Part shown: positions 10,059-21,121 of the stretch, one piece after another
Layout of the letters: every line of letters starts with the position of its first letter
Numbering within the stretch: position 1 is the first letter of the stretch
Origin: Jaminaea rosea
Taxonomy: Eukaryota > Basidiomycota > Exobasidiomycetes > Microstromatales
Assembly (NCBI RefSeq): GCF_003144245.1
Contig: NW_020289981.1
Span: 282,831-346,830 of the forward strand
DNA: 64,000 nucleotides
Direction of reading: 5' to 3'
The notes under the pieces: model-generated
What the model was told of the DNA's origin: nothing
Database searches by the model: none
What the model saw: the letters and a program-made list of their open reading frames with translations, nothing else
Made by a program: the position numbers and the translations under genes

Positions 10059-11735
10059 CTAGTCATCAAACGCGACCCTCATCGCCTTCGCAGGTCGCTG
10101 TGCAAGGCCAGGGTCGCGCACCTCTTCATCCATCTCAATGAGCCAGATGCGCACGTCGCTCAGGGCAACGATCCTCCCCTTGCCCGCAAGCACAAAGTTA
10201 GGCGCTCCTCCCCAAGGCAAAAAGATCTTGACGAGATGCGTGCCCTTGCTCGACCAAACATCAATGCCATCCCCAGTGCCAGCATAGACATTGCCTGCGT
10301 CATCCGTCTTGATACCATCGGCGATGCCCGTGTCAACGTGTGCAAAGACGCGGCGGTTGGCCAGGAAGTGGCGCGTAACGTCACCGTCTTCCTCGGTGAC
10401 CACGTCAAAGACGTAGATGACCCTATGCGCTACGTCCGCTCGAGCGGCATATCGAGCACCGAAGACTGCAGCCGTATCCGTGACGTAGAGTTTCTTGCCC
10501 TCAGGATCAAAGCATAGCCCGTTAGGCATGTCCACCCCGTTAGTTTCGAGCGGGGCCAGCCGTCCGCTCGGCGGGTCAAAGGCCCAGAGCATAGTTGGGA
10601 GGTCCGCCTTATCCTTGAAGTGCTGCAATTGGGCGTAGAGGGCGTCCGTGAAGAAGATTTGACCGGTCGTCGGGTGAACGACCACATCGTTCGGGGCATT
10701 GAAGTGCTTGGAGCGGACATTGTTCACTAGAGTCTTGACGCGTGGCTTCTTGCCCCCTTCAGGAGTGGTGACTAGGGTCAGACCGCCAGGCATGGAGGGG
10801 CCACGTCCTTGATTGGCGAACAGCAGGAGGTTTGGACCGTAGTTTGTTCCACCGTTGGTCATTTGCACCTCGGGTGAATCGATGGGCACCTCCTCTATGT
10901 CCTCCTTATAAGATGCTTGACCCCGCGATGCTCGGACAGCTGTCTTGGAGAGGCTATGCCGGAACTTGTAGACGACATTGTTGCGATGCAAGTCGGACCC
11001 ACCCGCTCCTGCGTTGGAACACCAGTAGATGCTGTCCGACCCAGGCAGCCAGACAGGTGCTTCGTGCGCGAAGTGATAAGAAGTGTTCGGGGACTGCGGT
11101 CGTGAACAGGGAGACGGCAAAGATCAGCTTGGCTCGGGATGGAGCGAAGGCGCCCTTACCTTGGCTAGCAGGGTGATCCTTGGCTTGCCTCCCAGTAGGC
11201 TGTCTCCGCGCTTGCGGTCGTACACTTGGAAGTGTGTTTGCTCAGCCGCAGGGATAGTCACATTGCCAGCCTGTCTGCCTGCGCCGTCATGCGGCACAAA
11301 TGCCTCAGAGAATTTGCGCGACTTCGTGCCAGGCGGGATGTAGGCCAGATCTCGCGGATCGACGTGATGCACATGAGTGTACACGTGAGGACCAGCGCCC
11401 AATGGCTTGACAGGCTGGGGGACGGGCTCTTCGTTCTTGCTGGTCGGGTGAGTGGAGACGGGCAAGTAGCGCACCCAATGAGCCGGCTGCGAGAGGTCTT
11501 CGAGAGCCTCACGCGCTGCGGAGGAACGAAAGAGACCGCTGACAGTAGCCAAGAGGGATCCGTCGCCGGAGAGCATCCTCGTCCCGGGATCGCTCGATAC
11601 GATGAACTGCTTAGCGCCGACTCCAAGTACAGCGATGGCGCCAGCCGCAACGGCGGCCCCGCTCAATGCCGCCTTGAGGGTAGTAGACCTGCCGCCTTGC
11701 GAGACGCCACCTTGCTGCTTCTTTATTGGCGCCAT
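10059..11735 (-). CDS. SMP-30/gluconolactonase-like protein with N-terminal membrane anchor
   Basis: Six-bladed propeller of the SMP-30/gluconolactonase/LRE family; members are metal-dependent lactonases or esterases, and the substrate here is unknown. Exons 11735-11160 and 11093-10059 (intron 66 nt) give 536 residues. An N-terminal hydrophobic stretch (AALSGAAVAAGAIAVLGVGA) after a Lys/Gln-rich start looks like a signal anchor. Likely metal ligands are the Glu of HEAPVW at the start of exon 2, the Asn of NAPNDVVVHPTTGQIFFTD and the Asp of DGIKTDDAGNVYAG. It ends 88 bp from the 3' end of ESF1 (convergent). Start and splice phase are clear; the enzymatic activity is inferred from family only. 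Confidence 0.87.
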
Positions 11736-12263
11736 CTTGATACACGGTATGAATATGAGCGCCAGCTGAATGTTCTTGAGCTCACTTGCGTAGATGCACT
11801 TGCACTTGTAGATGAGCTTGATGATCTTGATGGTTAGGAGAAACAAGCGCGAGAACCGAGCGGCGCACGCAATTCAGGCGAGTCGGATGAGGTGCATGCT
11901 CCCACCGCAGCTTTACCCCACATCCCATCAAGTCGGCGGTTATTGCCCTGGATCAATGATACACAACGGCAATGTGTCCTCAGGCAATAGAGCAAACAAT
12001 TGTGGGAGGGTGGGAGATGGCAGGTGACCCGCCCGAAAGAGAGCATGAATACCGGCGGGCCGCCGCCGTCGACGGCCCGGACGCGTCATGTGTGCATCGG
12101 GGCGAGATTGCGACGGCGACGAGTGACCTTGGCAAGCCCAGATGGTTTCGAGTAGAGTGATGTCTTTGAGCGGAGGCGGGCCGTGACCAAGCACAGCATA
12201 GCAAAGTACAAGCAGAAGGACGGATCACGCGCCTCACCTTCATCGGGGCAACATGGTACACAC
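11736..12263. other. Intergenic, 5' region of the SMP-30-like gene
   Basis: Between two minus-strand genes. It must hold the promoter of the SMP-30-like gene and the 3' end of the CDF transporter gene. No further coding sequence or RNA gene was recognised. Confidence 0.5.
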
Positions 12264-14081
12264 TCACTTGCCTTCACTAGGCGCAAAATGCACCCTCACC
12301 TCCTTGACCCCCTTGTGCGCATCAACCAGCGCCTCCCTGATCTTGTCTTCTACCTCTCTCGCCTCAATCAGCGTGACCCTTCCCTCCATGACGAGCGTAA
12401 TATCGATAAAAGTGCTCACGCCACTCTTGATAGCGCGGAGATCCGTCCACCTCTTGAGTCTCCCATCCTCGCTCTGAACACCACGTACCGCCTCCTCGAA
12501 GCCTTGCAGAACGTCCACGTCCACGCCACGGTCTGACAGCTCAGCGAGTGCGGAGACGAGCAAGTCGAATCCTTGCTTGCCGATTAAGCCTGCGACGAGC
12601 AGCCCACCGAGCGGGTCGAGTATGGGCAAGCCCATCCAGCTTCCCCCTATGGCTAAGAAGGTCACGCCTGATGAGAGGGAGTCGGAGCGATGATGCAGCG
12701 CGTTTGCCTCGAGCACACTACTATTCTCGTCCTTTGCGACCTTGAGCGTAGCACGGTAGAGCCACTCCTTTACGGCGACGGAGAGGAGGGCGAACCACAT
12801 CGCATTTGGGTCGAGGGCGCCCATCGCAGCCGAGACGGCGTCGTGGGCGTGGTCGTGAGCTCCAGCGCCGTGCGAATGGCCCAATGTGTGAGCCATGGAG
12901 CCACTCCAGTGCCCAATGGTCTGAATGAAAGCAGGCGCCGTCTCTAGCATCGGCCCCATGGCCTCGAGCAGGAGGCCCCAGCTATGCATCCCAATTCCCA
13001 CCGCTCCACCCACGAGGACGACACTGACTCCCAACCCGCCCATGGTCTCGTACTTGCCGTAGCCCAGCGGGTGGGTCTGACTCGGAGGCTTCTGGCTCAT
13101 CTTCCAGCAAAAGAGGGTGACCAAGTCTGAGAACATGTCACTTAGAGAATGGGCAGCGTCCGCTACCAGAGAGGCGGAGTTGAGGAATACGCCAGCGATG
13201 CCTTTGGAGATGCAGAGGACGATGTTCGAGAAGAGGCCCAGAAGAGTGATGTTGCTGCCGCGGTCGCCCTTCCCCTTGAGGGCGGCGATCAGGCGATCGG
13301 CCTCTTCTGGACTACCGTGAGCGTGGGAGTGATCGTGTCCCCCGAGGAGGGAGTGGGAATGCGAATGAGAGCTGTGGTCGTGGTCATGCTCATGTTCCTC
13401 TCTCTTTGTCCTCTGCCTCAACCCAGAGCCCGGAGCCTCAACAGTGGCTGCAGACATGTTGCTTACTGGTACTGCTTCTTTTGTCGACTGCTTCTGCAAT
13501 GTATTCTGTCTTGCCCAACTAGCCAGTCGATCCTGTGCACTCCAACCCACCTGCGGCGAATCAAAGTCGACCTCAGCGAGGGAGCTCCTGAATTGGAACA
13601 AGTAAGGCACCGAGTCGAAGGAGCGACTGGTGCGGTGAGATTTCCTCGCTGCGCGTTGCTTTGCGATGAGGATCGAGGCTCCTAGAGGCGAGGGAGGTAC
13701 GTAGTAGTGTGGCGCGGGGTAGTAGTGATAGTGATGTGGGGTCGGGGGTGGTGGTGGGGTAGGAGGGTGACGAATTAAGCGCGGTGGCCCGTTAGAAGGA
13801 GGAGGTTGCGCTGATGAGGGCTCTTCGTGCGGCGGGGTACGATTTGGATTGCAGCGGGTTGACGAGGATGGCGTCGAGGTTGGTGTGGGCGCTGACTTTG
13901 TTGCACTTGAAGTCGACGAGGCGAGGCGGACAAGGAGGAGAGGGAGTCTGTGCTGCGACTGTCTTTTGGCCGTTGCACAAGTTGTGGAGCGCAAGGGGAG
14001 TTGACAAGGAGGAGAATGACGGCGGCCCGCTGCTGCTGCTATCTTGCTGCTCGATGGCTGGCAATGACGGGCCAGGAGCAT
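12264..14081 (-). CDS. CDF metal transporter, Mmt1/2-like, probably mitochondrial
   Basis: Cation diffusion facilitator resembling yeast Mmt1/Mmt2, which move iron or other divalent metals out of mitochondria. Single exon, 605 residues. The start MLLARHCQPSSSK and the following Arg/Ser/Ala-rich stretch without acidic residues look like a mitochondrial presequence. A His-rich stretch (EHEHDHDHSSHSHSHS, about 227) precedes the first membrane span. CDF signatures are NSASLVADAAHSLSD (HxxxD site, about 307), THPLGYGKYETMGGL and ANALHHRSDSLSSG (second HxxxD, about 462), then DPLGGLLVAGLIGKQG. A second His-rich loop lies near GHSHGAGAHDHAHD. ATG 14081 is the first in-frame ATG of the open frame. 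The transported metal cannot be told from sequence. Confidence 0.88.
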   Translation of the reverse strand: MLLARHCQPSSSKIAAAAGRRHSPPCQLPLRSTTCATAKRQSQHRLPLLLVRLASSTSSATKSAPTPTSTPSSSTRCNPNRTPPHEEPSSAQPPPSNGPPRLIRHPPTPPPPPTPHHYHYYPAPHYYVPPSPLGASILIAKQRAARKSHRTSRSFDSVPYLFQFRSSLAEVDFDSPQVGWSAQDRLASWARQNTLQKQSTKEAVPVSNMSAATVEAPGSGLRQRTKREEHEHDHDHSSHSHSHSLLGGHDHSHAHGSPEEADRLIAALKGKGDRGSNITLLGLFSNIVLCISKGIAGVFLNSASLVADAAHSLSDMFSDLVTLFCWKMSQKPPSQTHPLGYGKYETMGGLGVSVVLVGGAVGIGMHSWGLLLEAMGPMLETAPAFIQTIGHWSGSMAHTLGHSHGAGAHDHAHDAVSAAMGALDPNAMWFALLSVAVKEWLYRATLKVAKDENSSVLEANALHHRSDSLSSGVTFLAIGGSWMGLPILDPLGGLLVAGLIGKQGFDLLVSALAELSDRGVDVDVLQGFEEAVRGVQSEDGRLKRWTDLRAIKSGVSTFIDITLVMEGRVTLIEAREVEDKIREALVDAHKGVKEVRVHFAPSEGK

Positions 14082-14672
14082 CAAGGGCGTATGCGGGGCC
14101 AAATGGAGCGAGGGCTAGAAATGCAGCGCCAACGTACGTGGAAGCAATCTACGGCCGGCGGCTCGACCTCGACGAACCGTGACTGGACCCACGAGGGCTC
14201 GCGGGCGCAATCCAAGGTGGTGACGATCGTGATGAGAGGGGAGCAGCGAGAATCGACAAGGGTGTGATGCGATGATGCTGCGAGAATCGCGCGATGCGGG
14301 TGAGAGAAGGAAGGAGTTGATCAATGCGACGACGGATCGAGTTGGACTGCCGGCCACTTTGCAGGTCCGAGGCAGCCGTGCGTGCAGACCAGTGCAGCAC
14401 GTCGCGACGATCACGGATCCAGCATCAAGAAGGTACCTTCAACGCTCACACAGAGGTCTAGGATACTGAATGGGATTCTCTCAGCCCAAGTGTGGCAAAG
14501 ATGCGAGCTTCTTCATCAACAACATTCGTCAACGTTGTCGTCATGAACGCAATCGCACAACAGCCGCTTCTCCTCGCCCCACATCGCCTCGTCACGTCTT
14601 CGAACAACTCCACCTCTGCCCCTCTGCTATTCTGATCTACGAGCCCACGACAAAAGCCTCGTCTCCTCGCAA
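14082..14672. other. Intergenic, CDF promoter and importin alpha 3' end
   Basis: 591 bp between two minus-strand genes. It must contain the CDF transporter promoter and the importin alpha 3' UTR. I recognise no gene or RNA in it. Confidence 0.5.
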
Positions 14673-16673
14673 CTACTGCGACGCGAAGTTGAAGCCCCCG
14701 CTCGGGGCTTGCATCTGAGGCTGGAAGGCAAAGGCACCCGACGCATCGACCTGAGGCGCATCGACGCCCGTGTCCGCTCCAGTGTCGTCCTCGTCCGGGA
14801 AGTACTTGTCCATGATGAAGACTGGCGAGAAGGGAGGAAGAGAAGAAGGAGAAGAAGCGAGAGAGTCAGCATCGTTCTTCAGCCGTCTTACGGTAGATCT
14901 CACGCCTACTCACAGCACTTCTTGTAGATCTCCAAGTTCTCATGATGTTGCAGCTGGTGAATGGTGACCATCCCTCCGCACTCCTCGATGTGCAGCGCAT
15001 ACTGATTGACGCTCCCCGGATTTGCCTCCTTGTCGTTTTCGCCCACCTTCAAGATGTTCTCCAGTCCATCAAGTGCCACCTGGATGATACGATTGTCCAT
15101 CGACTTCAAGATGTCGCACAGGGGCTTAATGCAGCCCTGGCTAACGAGATAGCGGATCTGGCTGGGCTCTTGCAGGCCGCCAGATGTTGCGTTGCTGATT
15201 GCCCAGCAGGCTTCCTTGCGCGTCTTGAAGTCGGCGCGAGCGAGAATGTCAATCAGGGGAGGCACGATGTTGGCGTCGATTACTGCTTGAATCTGGTGCG
15301 AGGAACCCGCAGTGATGTTTGAGATGGTCCAGCATGCCCTGCAAGCAAGAGCGAGGAGAGCGACATGAGGTCAGTCTAAATCGCGCTTTCTTCTCTTTCA
15401 GTACCCCTCGCTACCTACTCCTTCTTGATGCCGTCCTTGGGCGACGAGAGGAGAGCAAGGAGAGAGGGAAGAGCGCCCGAGGCAATGACAACCTGCGTCT
15501 GCAGATCGTCACCGGTCACAATGTTGCCCACGGAGCGCAAAGCAGGCGTCTGTACAGCCGTCGACTTGTGGTTCAGCAAGTCAACCAGGCGGCGGCAGAG
15601 GCCAGACTCGATGCAGGCCTGAATCTTCTCGTTGGCGCCGTCCGAGAGGTAGGAGACGGCCCAGCAAGCGTCAATGAGGACTTCATCGTCGTGAGAGTAG
15701 ATCAGCTTGGAAAGGACAGTGAGGGCGGGCGACACGAGCTCCCACTCGGGCTGAGGGTTCTTGCCTCGGCAGAAGTTGCTGAGAGTCCAGGTGGCGTTGC
15801 GAAGCATGCCTTGTAGAGGAGCGAGAAGGGAGATGAGTGAGCATGACAGACTTGGAGGCTGCTATGTGGGCGTCCACTCACTGAGCTTGTGATTCTCGTT
15901 GAGAAGAGCGCAGAGAGGTCGCATGGCTCCAGCTCGAAGAACAAAGTCGCGGCAGTTGGGGCTGTCTCCAGCAATGTTACCCAGCGCCCAGACGGCTTGC
16001 TCTCGGACGTCAAAGATGGGCGACGAGAGGAGCTCGATGAAGATGGGGACTGCTCCTTCGTTGATGACGACCTGGGTGTGGGTGGATGTACCGGATGCGA
16101 TGTTGGTGAGGGCCCAAGCGGCTTCAAACTGCAATTGCGTGGGGATAGCGGGGTGAGTTTCAGGCATGGATCAAGATGATGCCCCCGATTATCTCGCTCT
16201 CACCTGCAGGGGAGATGCTGGGCTGCGAAGGAACTCTACGAATCGCGGCACGACACCACAGTTGATGACTTTGTCGATAGGTGGGCTACGCTCCTTGGAC
16301 AGGAGCTTTCTGAACTTGGTCGTACAGTCGAGTTGTCGGTCAAGGTTGTCGGACATAACTCCCTCAATCATCTGTGGAAGCGAGTCGGAGAGCTGAACAA
16401 GGGGGGTAAGCGATGTCAATTTTGCGCTATGTCATTGACCACTGATTTGAACCACGCCGTGCTCACCTGAGTGTCGAGCATGGCTCCAACTGCCTCCTCA
16501 TCATCCGTCTCTGCATCGCTGAGGGCAGCCGAGTCCAAGTTCCTCCTCTTTGCCATGCTCTCTTCCCTCTTCTGCTTTCTGATCTCTACCTGAGCTTCTT
16601 CCCTCCTTCGACGCAGCTCATCCGCCTTAAACTGGCCCTTGTTCTTGTATGCATCCTGACGACGAGAGGACAT
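14673..16673 (-). CDS. SRP1: Importin alpha (karyopherin alpha)
   Basis: Adaptor that binds classical nuclear localisation signals and importin beta. Six exons: 16673-16467, 16392-16204, 16128-15882, 15809-15419, 15338-14914 and 14821-14673, giving 535 residues; all phases agree. The importin-beta-binding segment is visible ([34 protein letters not shown]), followed by about ten armadillo repeats with the NLS-groove pattern W...[68 protein letters not shown]. The tail is acidic (KYFPDEDD). Exon 5 joins exon 4 at [14 protein letters not shown] through a GTAGGT donor at 15418. Introns are 72-92 nt. The 5' end is divergent from GTP cyclohydrolase II. Confidence 0.95.
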
Positions 16674-17197
16674 GGCGACGATGCGCGGGGGCAAGCGCAA
16701 TTGGTGACTAAGAGGAGAAGGGATGGGGATGCAGGAGATGTGGTGACTGCGCACTTGACCTCTGCCGATCTATGAATTGGTGTAGGAAGAGAGAGCTCGT
16801 AGAGGAAATGCAGTGAGCGAAGGTGTTGCCCGTTGTCGCCTCTGCGTGTGTGTGTGTGTGTGTGTGTTGGTTGTGAAAGGAGAAAGTCGAGATGGAGGGG
16901 GGTCGAGGGCAGGTGTTGGTCTCGTCGTCGTCGTCGCTGCCGTCGTCAATCTCGGGGCGAATTCAGCGCGCAGAGACAGTCAGCCTGCTTCAGCCACGTG
17001 GCTTTGGATTCACCCAACGGCCCACATCGTGAGACCCGTCGGTGGTCCGGCTCAAGCGCCGAGCAAGTTGAGCAAGTAGTTGCCGCTTGCTCAGCAGTCA
17101 CGCAGCCTCCATCGTCATTCCACCCTCAATAGATCTCACCTTGATTACTTCTCTTCATCTCTAGCTCATCGTATTGCATCGCCACGCCACGCCACAC
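16674..17197. promoter_or_regulatory. Divergent promoter region, importin alpha / GTP cyclohydrolase II
   Basis: 524 bp between two divergent start codons. It contains the (GT)11 microsatellite at 16846-16867. No TATA box or known operator was recognised. Confidence 0.5.
16846..16867. repeat. (GT)11 microsatellite
   Basis: Perfect dinucleotide run of 22 bp in the shared upstream region of importin alpha and GTP cyclohydrolase II. Length variation between strains is expected. Confidence 0.95.
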
Positions 17198-19729
17198 ATG
17201 GCAATGGCTACGGGACGCCATCGGGCCTCGAGTCAAGCGGCCTCATCGCCGACAATGGGCTATTACCACTCGCAGCCCACGCAGGCCGACATGGAGTTGC
17301 TCGACTTGCTCACCAAGGAGGACTCATCGTTTCCTCATGCAACAGCGCGTGCAAGATCTTCCTCCTCGGCCCTCTCCTCTCCTTCATCCTCTACTTTCCC
17401 CTCTGGACCAGTCGTAGGCGGGAAGCAACGTCCTTTAGCCACCTTGGCAGCATTACGCAGACCGCCAATAGACCCAATCATTCTCGCAGCTAGTCTCTCC
17501 TCTGGCCCTCATGTCACCAGGCATCATTTTCATCATACATACGGAGACAAGGGGCACAGTAAGCATTCACGGCAGATGCCGGCTAGTCAGCGCAAGGAGA
17601 TTCAGGCAGGCAGATTGGCAGGGAGTGGACAGCAGGACCAGCATACACGCACACATACACGCAATGCTCGATCGCAATCTCTCACCGGCTCGTATGCCAA
17701 TTGCGACCTAGATGATGGCGAGGACGATGAAGGCTACGCTGCCGTCGCTGAGCCATCACTGGCAGAGAAGTACCCGGAGCGGACACTCTACCCGAGCAAG
17801 CAAGCGCCGAGAAGTGTTCGTCTCAAAATCGAGCAGGAGGCAGCAGCAGCAAAAGCCGCAGCATTAGCAGCAGCAGCGCAGAGGGAGTCAGCGGGCGAGG
17901 AGAAGCCCGGTGAAAGCTCTATGGCCGCAGCGCATGCTGCTGAAGTGGCTCAATCAGCTGGTGTCCGCGCCAGTGACGAGCAGCCGTCAGATGAAGCACC
18001 CAACGCCAGCGCTCCTGTGACGAGCAATGCCCGTCAAGAAGCGTCTTCCGGCACTCAAGCCCTCCTCCAGCAAGCTCTCTCTGAGCGGCAAGCAATTGCC
18101 TCAGCCCCAACCACCCCTTCCCTCAACGGGGCGGCCAATCCCTTCGCCCCCGCCCCACCAGCACCAGCACCAGCATTAGCTCGCCTCTCCAGCATCGTCC
18201 GCCCACCACCACTCATCGTCCGCTGCTATGCGCGCACGCGCATCCCGACTCCCCACGGCGAGGTCTTCTGCCATCTCTACAAGAACAATCATGACAATAA
18301 GGAGCATATGGCTCTTGTAGTCGATCCAGCGCAAAATGAGCCCGACGTCAGCGTTGAAGAGCTGCTTGCGAGACGGGACGGCCCCAGACCGCTCCGATCT
18401 CGTACTCTTGATGAAGTGTGGGGGAGCGAGGAAACGGATATGGAGCGAATTGTTCGTGGGGCCTACGTGGGGAGATTGGGGCCGGGATGCCAGGTCGCGA
18501 GCCACGGTGTCTTGCCTCCCAACATGGGCGCAGACGAGTACGAGCCGCCGCTCGTGCGCATTCATTCGGAGTGCTACACGGGCGAGACCATTGGGTCTCA
18601 ACGTTGCGATTGTGGCGAACAGCTGGACGAAGCGCTACGCCTCATCCTCAGCAGCGGGGCGGGGTCGTCATCGCCATCTTCGCCGTCTTCGTCTTCTGCA
18701 GCATCGCCACGCCGGCCTCGGCTCCCTCGTGGCGTCGTCGTGTACATGCGACAAGAAGGTCGCGGCATCGGTCTCCTCGACAAGTTGATGGCGTACAACC
18801 TCCAAGACATGGGCCACGATACCGTCTCCGCCAATGTTCTCCTCGGACACCTCCCCGATGCACGCCGATACAATATCGCCTCTGCCATCCTGCAAGACCT
18901 AGGCATTCATCAGTGTCGCCTCCTCACGAACAATCCTGAGAAGATGGAGGCGCTGGAGAGCGAGGGTATCCCAGTCAAGGAGAGGGTGCCTATGGTGCCC
19001 AGAGCTTGGTTGCAGGATGTGCAAAGAAATAAACGGTCGAGGAAGAATGGGCACAGGAGGAAGCGAAACGGGGCAAAGGAGGGCAAGCGTGAGCGACAGA
19101 CCTCGGCCAAGTCCACTGCGTCCTTGTCGTCAAAGTCAGCAAAGCACAATCGCGTAGCGGCCCTCGCATCGCCTCACTCTGACCTCTCCCGGTCCATCCT
19201 ATCACAAGCAGCCTCACTTGATGGACACGACGACGACGAGGAGGATGCGGACGACCCCCATAGTCTTGGCTGCCGGCATCAAGGCTCAGACGTCGAGGAC
19301 GAGGATGACTCCGACTACGACTCGGAGTCAGAGGATGGCGACGAGTACGAGCAGCACCTCCTCCGCTCGGGAGGCGCGACCATGATTGGCAGCTCGGCCA
19401 CGCGGAGTGTGGAGCTGGAGCGTTACTTGCGGACGAAGATTGAGAAGATGGGGCACCTTCTCGATTTACCACCGGGTCAAGGGAGCGGCACGAACTCGCC
19501 CGCTCCGCACACAAAGGGCGGTAACAAGGAAAGCAAGGGTGGCTCTGCTACTCCAGCTTCGGCAGGTCGCCAACGCGAAGCGACGGGTGAGAGTGAGCCG
19601 GCTGTGGCCGGTGGTGGCGCGGAAGAGGACGACGGTCATCACACGGGGACGGAATCGTTGCTTGATGAGGAGGAGCTGCGCAGGTTGGCAATCGATGATG
19701 ATGAGGCGGGTGCCCACGCGGCTGCCTAG
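17198..19729 (+). CDS. RIB1: GTP cyclohydrolase II, with long N- and C-terminal extensions
   Basis: First step of riboflavin synthesis: GTP is opened to the diaminopyrimidine phosphate, formate and pyrophosphate. Single exon, 843 residues. The catalytic domain occupies about residues 340-610. The zinc cysteines are in [20 protein letters not shown], followed by [10 protein letters not shown], the tyrosine/GTP-binding segment [11 protein letters not shown], then [19 protein letters not shown] and [17 protein letters not shown] Ser/Pro insert sits between [10 protein letters not shown] and the YMRQEGRG segment. The roughly 335-residue N-terminal part (Ala/Ser-rich) and 230-residue C-terminal part (Lys-rich, then acidic) have no recognised domain; yeast Rib1 is about 345 residues. 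ATG 17198 (MAMATGRH) is the first ATG of the frame. Confidence 0.92.
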   Translation: MAMATGRHRASSQAASSPTMGYYHSQPTQADMELLDLLTKEDSSFPHATARARSSSSALSSPSSSTFPSGPVVGGKQRPLATLAALRRPPIDPIILAASLSSGPHVTRHHFHHTYGDKGHSKHSRQMPASQRKEIQAGRLAGSGQQDQHTRTHTRNARSQSLTGSYANCDLDDGEDDEGYAAVAEPSLAEKYPERTLYPSKQAPRSVRLKIEQEAAAAKAAALAAAAQRESAGEEKPGESSMAAAHAAEVAQSAGVRASDEQPSDEAPNASAPVTSNARQEASSGTQALLQQALSERQAIASAPTTPSLNGAANPFAPAPPAPAPALARLSSIVRPPPLIVRCYARTRIPTPHGEVFCHLYKNNHDNKEHMALVVDPAQNEPDVSVEELLARRDGPRPLRSRTLDEVWGSEETDMERIVRGAYVGRLGPGCQVASHGVLPPNMGADEYEPPLVRIHSECYTGETIGSQRCDCGEQLDEALRLILSSGAGSSSPSSPSSSSAASPRRPRLPRGVVVYMRQEGRGIGLLDKLMAYNLQDMGHDTVSANVLLGHLPDARRYNIASAILQDLGIHQCRLLTNNPEKMEALESEGIPVKERVPMVPRAWLQDVQRNKRSRKNGHRRKRNGAKEGKRERQTSAKSTASLSSKSAKHNRVAALASPHSDLSRSILSQAASLDGHDDDEEDADDPHSLGCRHQGSDVEDEDDSDYDSESEDGDEYEQHLLRSGGATMIGSSATRSVELERYLRTKIEKMGHLLDLPPGQGSGTNSPAPHTKGGNKESKGGSATPASAGRQREATGESEPAVAGGGAEEDDGHHTGTESLLDEEELRRLAIDDDEAGAHAAA

Positions 19730-21121
19730 AGTAGACCTGCTGGCATCGTCTCACGTCTCGGAGAAGTCTTCTTAAGGGCCTCTGTAGCAACGCATCGCTT
19801 CACTATCGCTTACCACTCGGACGCCGGACACTACCGTCCTCTCTTCCCTTCTTGCTGTCATGCTCTCGTTCGAACGTGCAACCTCCATTCATAGCGCAAT
19901 AGATCCTACCGTACCTTGCGACCCTTTCGTGATAGCTCGTCTGCCAACCATACTTGCGTTCACTCTGAGTCAGTCCGTTGCTGTCCTTGCTCCTCTCTCG
20001 TTCACACTAAAGCGACTCGCACGATACGCCCCCGGAGCAGGTTTGCCGTTGCTCCTTGGTACTGTTGATTGGCGCTGATGCAGATGATCAAGCACTAGAC
20101 CGACGTCGGCTGTCACTTTGGCTCCAAGATAGAGAGCAACCTGCGCCCTGACTTGGACGTAATGAAAGTCAATTTACTGTGGGTTCCCATTTCAATGCAA
20201 TTCAATTAACGAAAGACCCTTGGCGGAGCACAGCCAGTCCACGCAATGCTGTCAGGTACGCCTGAGCCGCTTTCCTTCAGCTCATCTCACCCCCTCGGCC
20301 ATTCCATTGGCCCCTGTGGTAATTGTCCGAAAGCCGCTCAGACCTCTCGGCCGTGCACGCCCACCATCGCTCGTCTCGAGAGTCTGGACGTGATAAAGGC
20401 TGTGCGTTGCTTGCCTGCGCCCAGCAAAATCAGCAATCCTTAGACCCTTCGAGAGAAGGTTGCTGGGCTACACGGAGCTGTGTTTGTACCCTGTGCCTGG
20501 TCGATTGTCGTGGCCAAGCCAGAGCCTCGACGTCCGGGAAGGGCGATGCACTGCAGCAGCGACGCCAAAGAACGAGCAACGAGCTGGACAGGCTGCGCGC
20601 CTCGGCCTCCTCTCATTCTCTCGCACCCAGCGCGTGGAAAGTTGGCTGCAGGCTGCAGCAACGCGGGAAGCGGGGAGCGGAGAAGGCATTTCATTCTCCC
20701 CGCTCCTGTCCTATACCCGCAAACACGCTTGTCACTATCGGGCCGTGGTAACTCCTCTTTCCCATCTCGGCATCTTGGCTCCTGACCACACTCCTTCCAA
20801 TCGGCCCGCTCCTCTCTCCATTACCGTAGGACACCCCACACTCTCTACATATCAACGCTCTTTTTGGTCCAGCTTCACGCTCTTTCCTCCTCAATCCCTC
20901 CTCACCACCACCTTACCATCCCACACCTCACCACCTCCCGCTCTCTCTTCGTCAATGTGAGTCGCCGCGATCTCGATGGCCCGGTAGACAGACACTAAAC
21001 TGGCTTTCTCTCTTACTCCTCTTGTCGCCGGCCGCAGCATCGCTAGTCTCACCTCATCTCATTGTCATCCGATCCAAACCTCAACACCTCACCAACTTCA
21101 TCCTAAGCAACCTCACCGACC
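19730..21121. other. Long intergenic region upstream of the deacetylase
   Basis: 1.4 kb holding the 3' region of GTP cyclohydrolase II and the promoter of the deacetylase-like gene. Around 20150-20220 it is locally AT-richer. A leader intron is likely at 20957-21037. Open frames such as 20460-20960 show no recognisable protein. No tRNA was found. Confidence 0.45.
20957..21037 (+). other. Probable 5' UTR intron of the deacetylase gene
   Basis: GTGAGT donor at 20957, a branch-like CACTAAAC near 20995, a pyrimidine stretch and a CGCAG acceptor ending 21037 (81 nt). The sequence before it is rich in CT, as expected for a fungal leader, and the start codon follows 84 bp later. Inferred from consensus only. 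Confidence 0.5.

Noticed and set aside
20460-20960. 166-residue plus-strand frame before the deacetylase
   Set aside because: Low-similarity composition; its end coincides with a probable leader-intron donor, so it is more likely promoter and leader.
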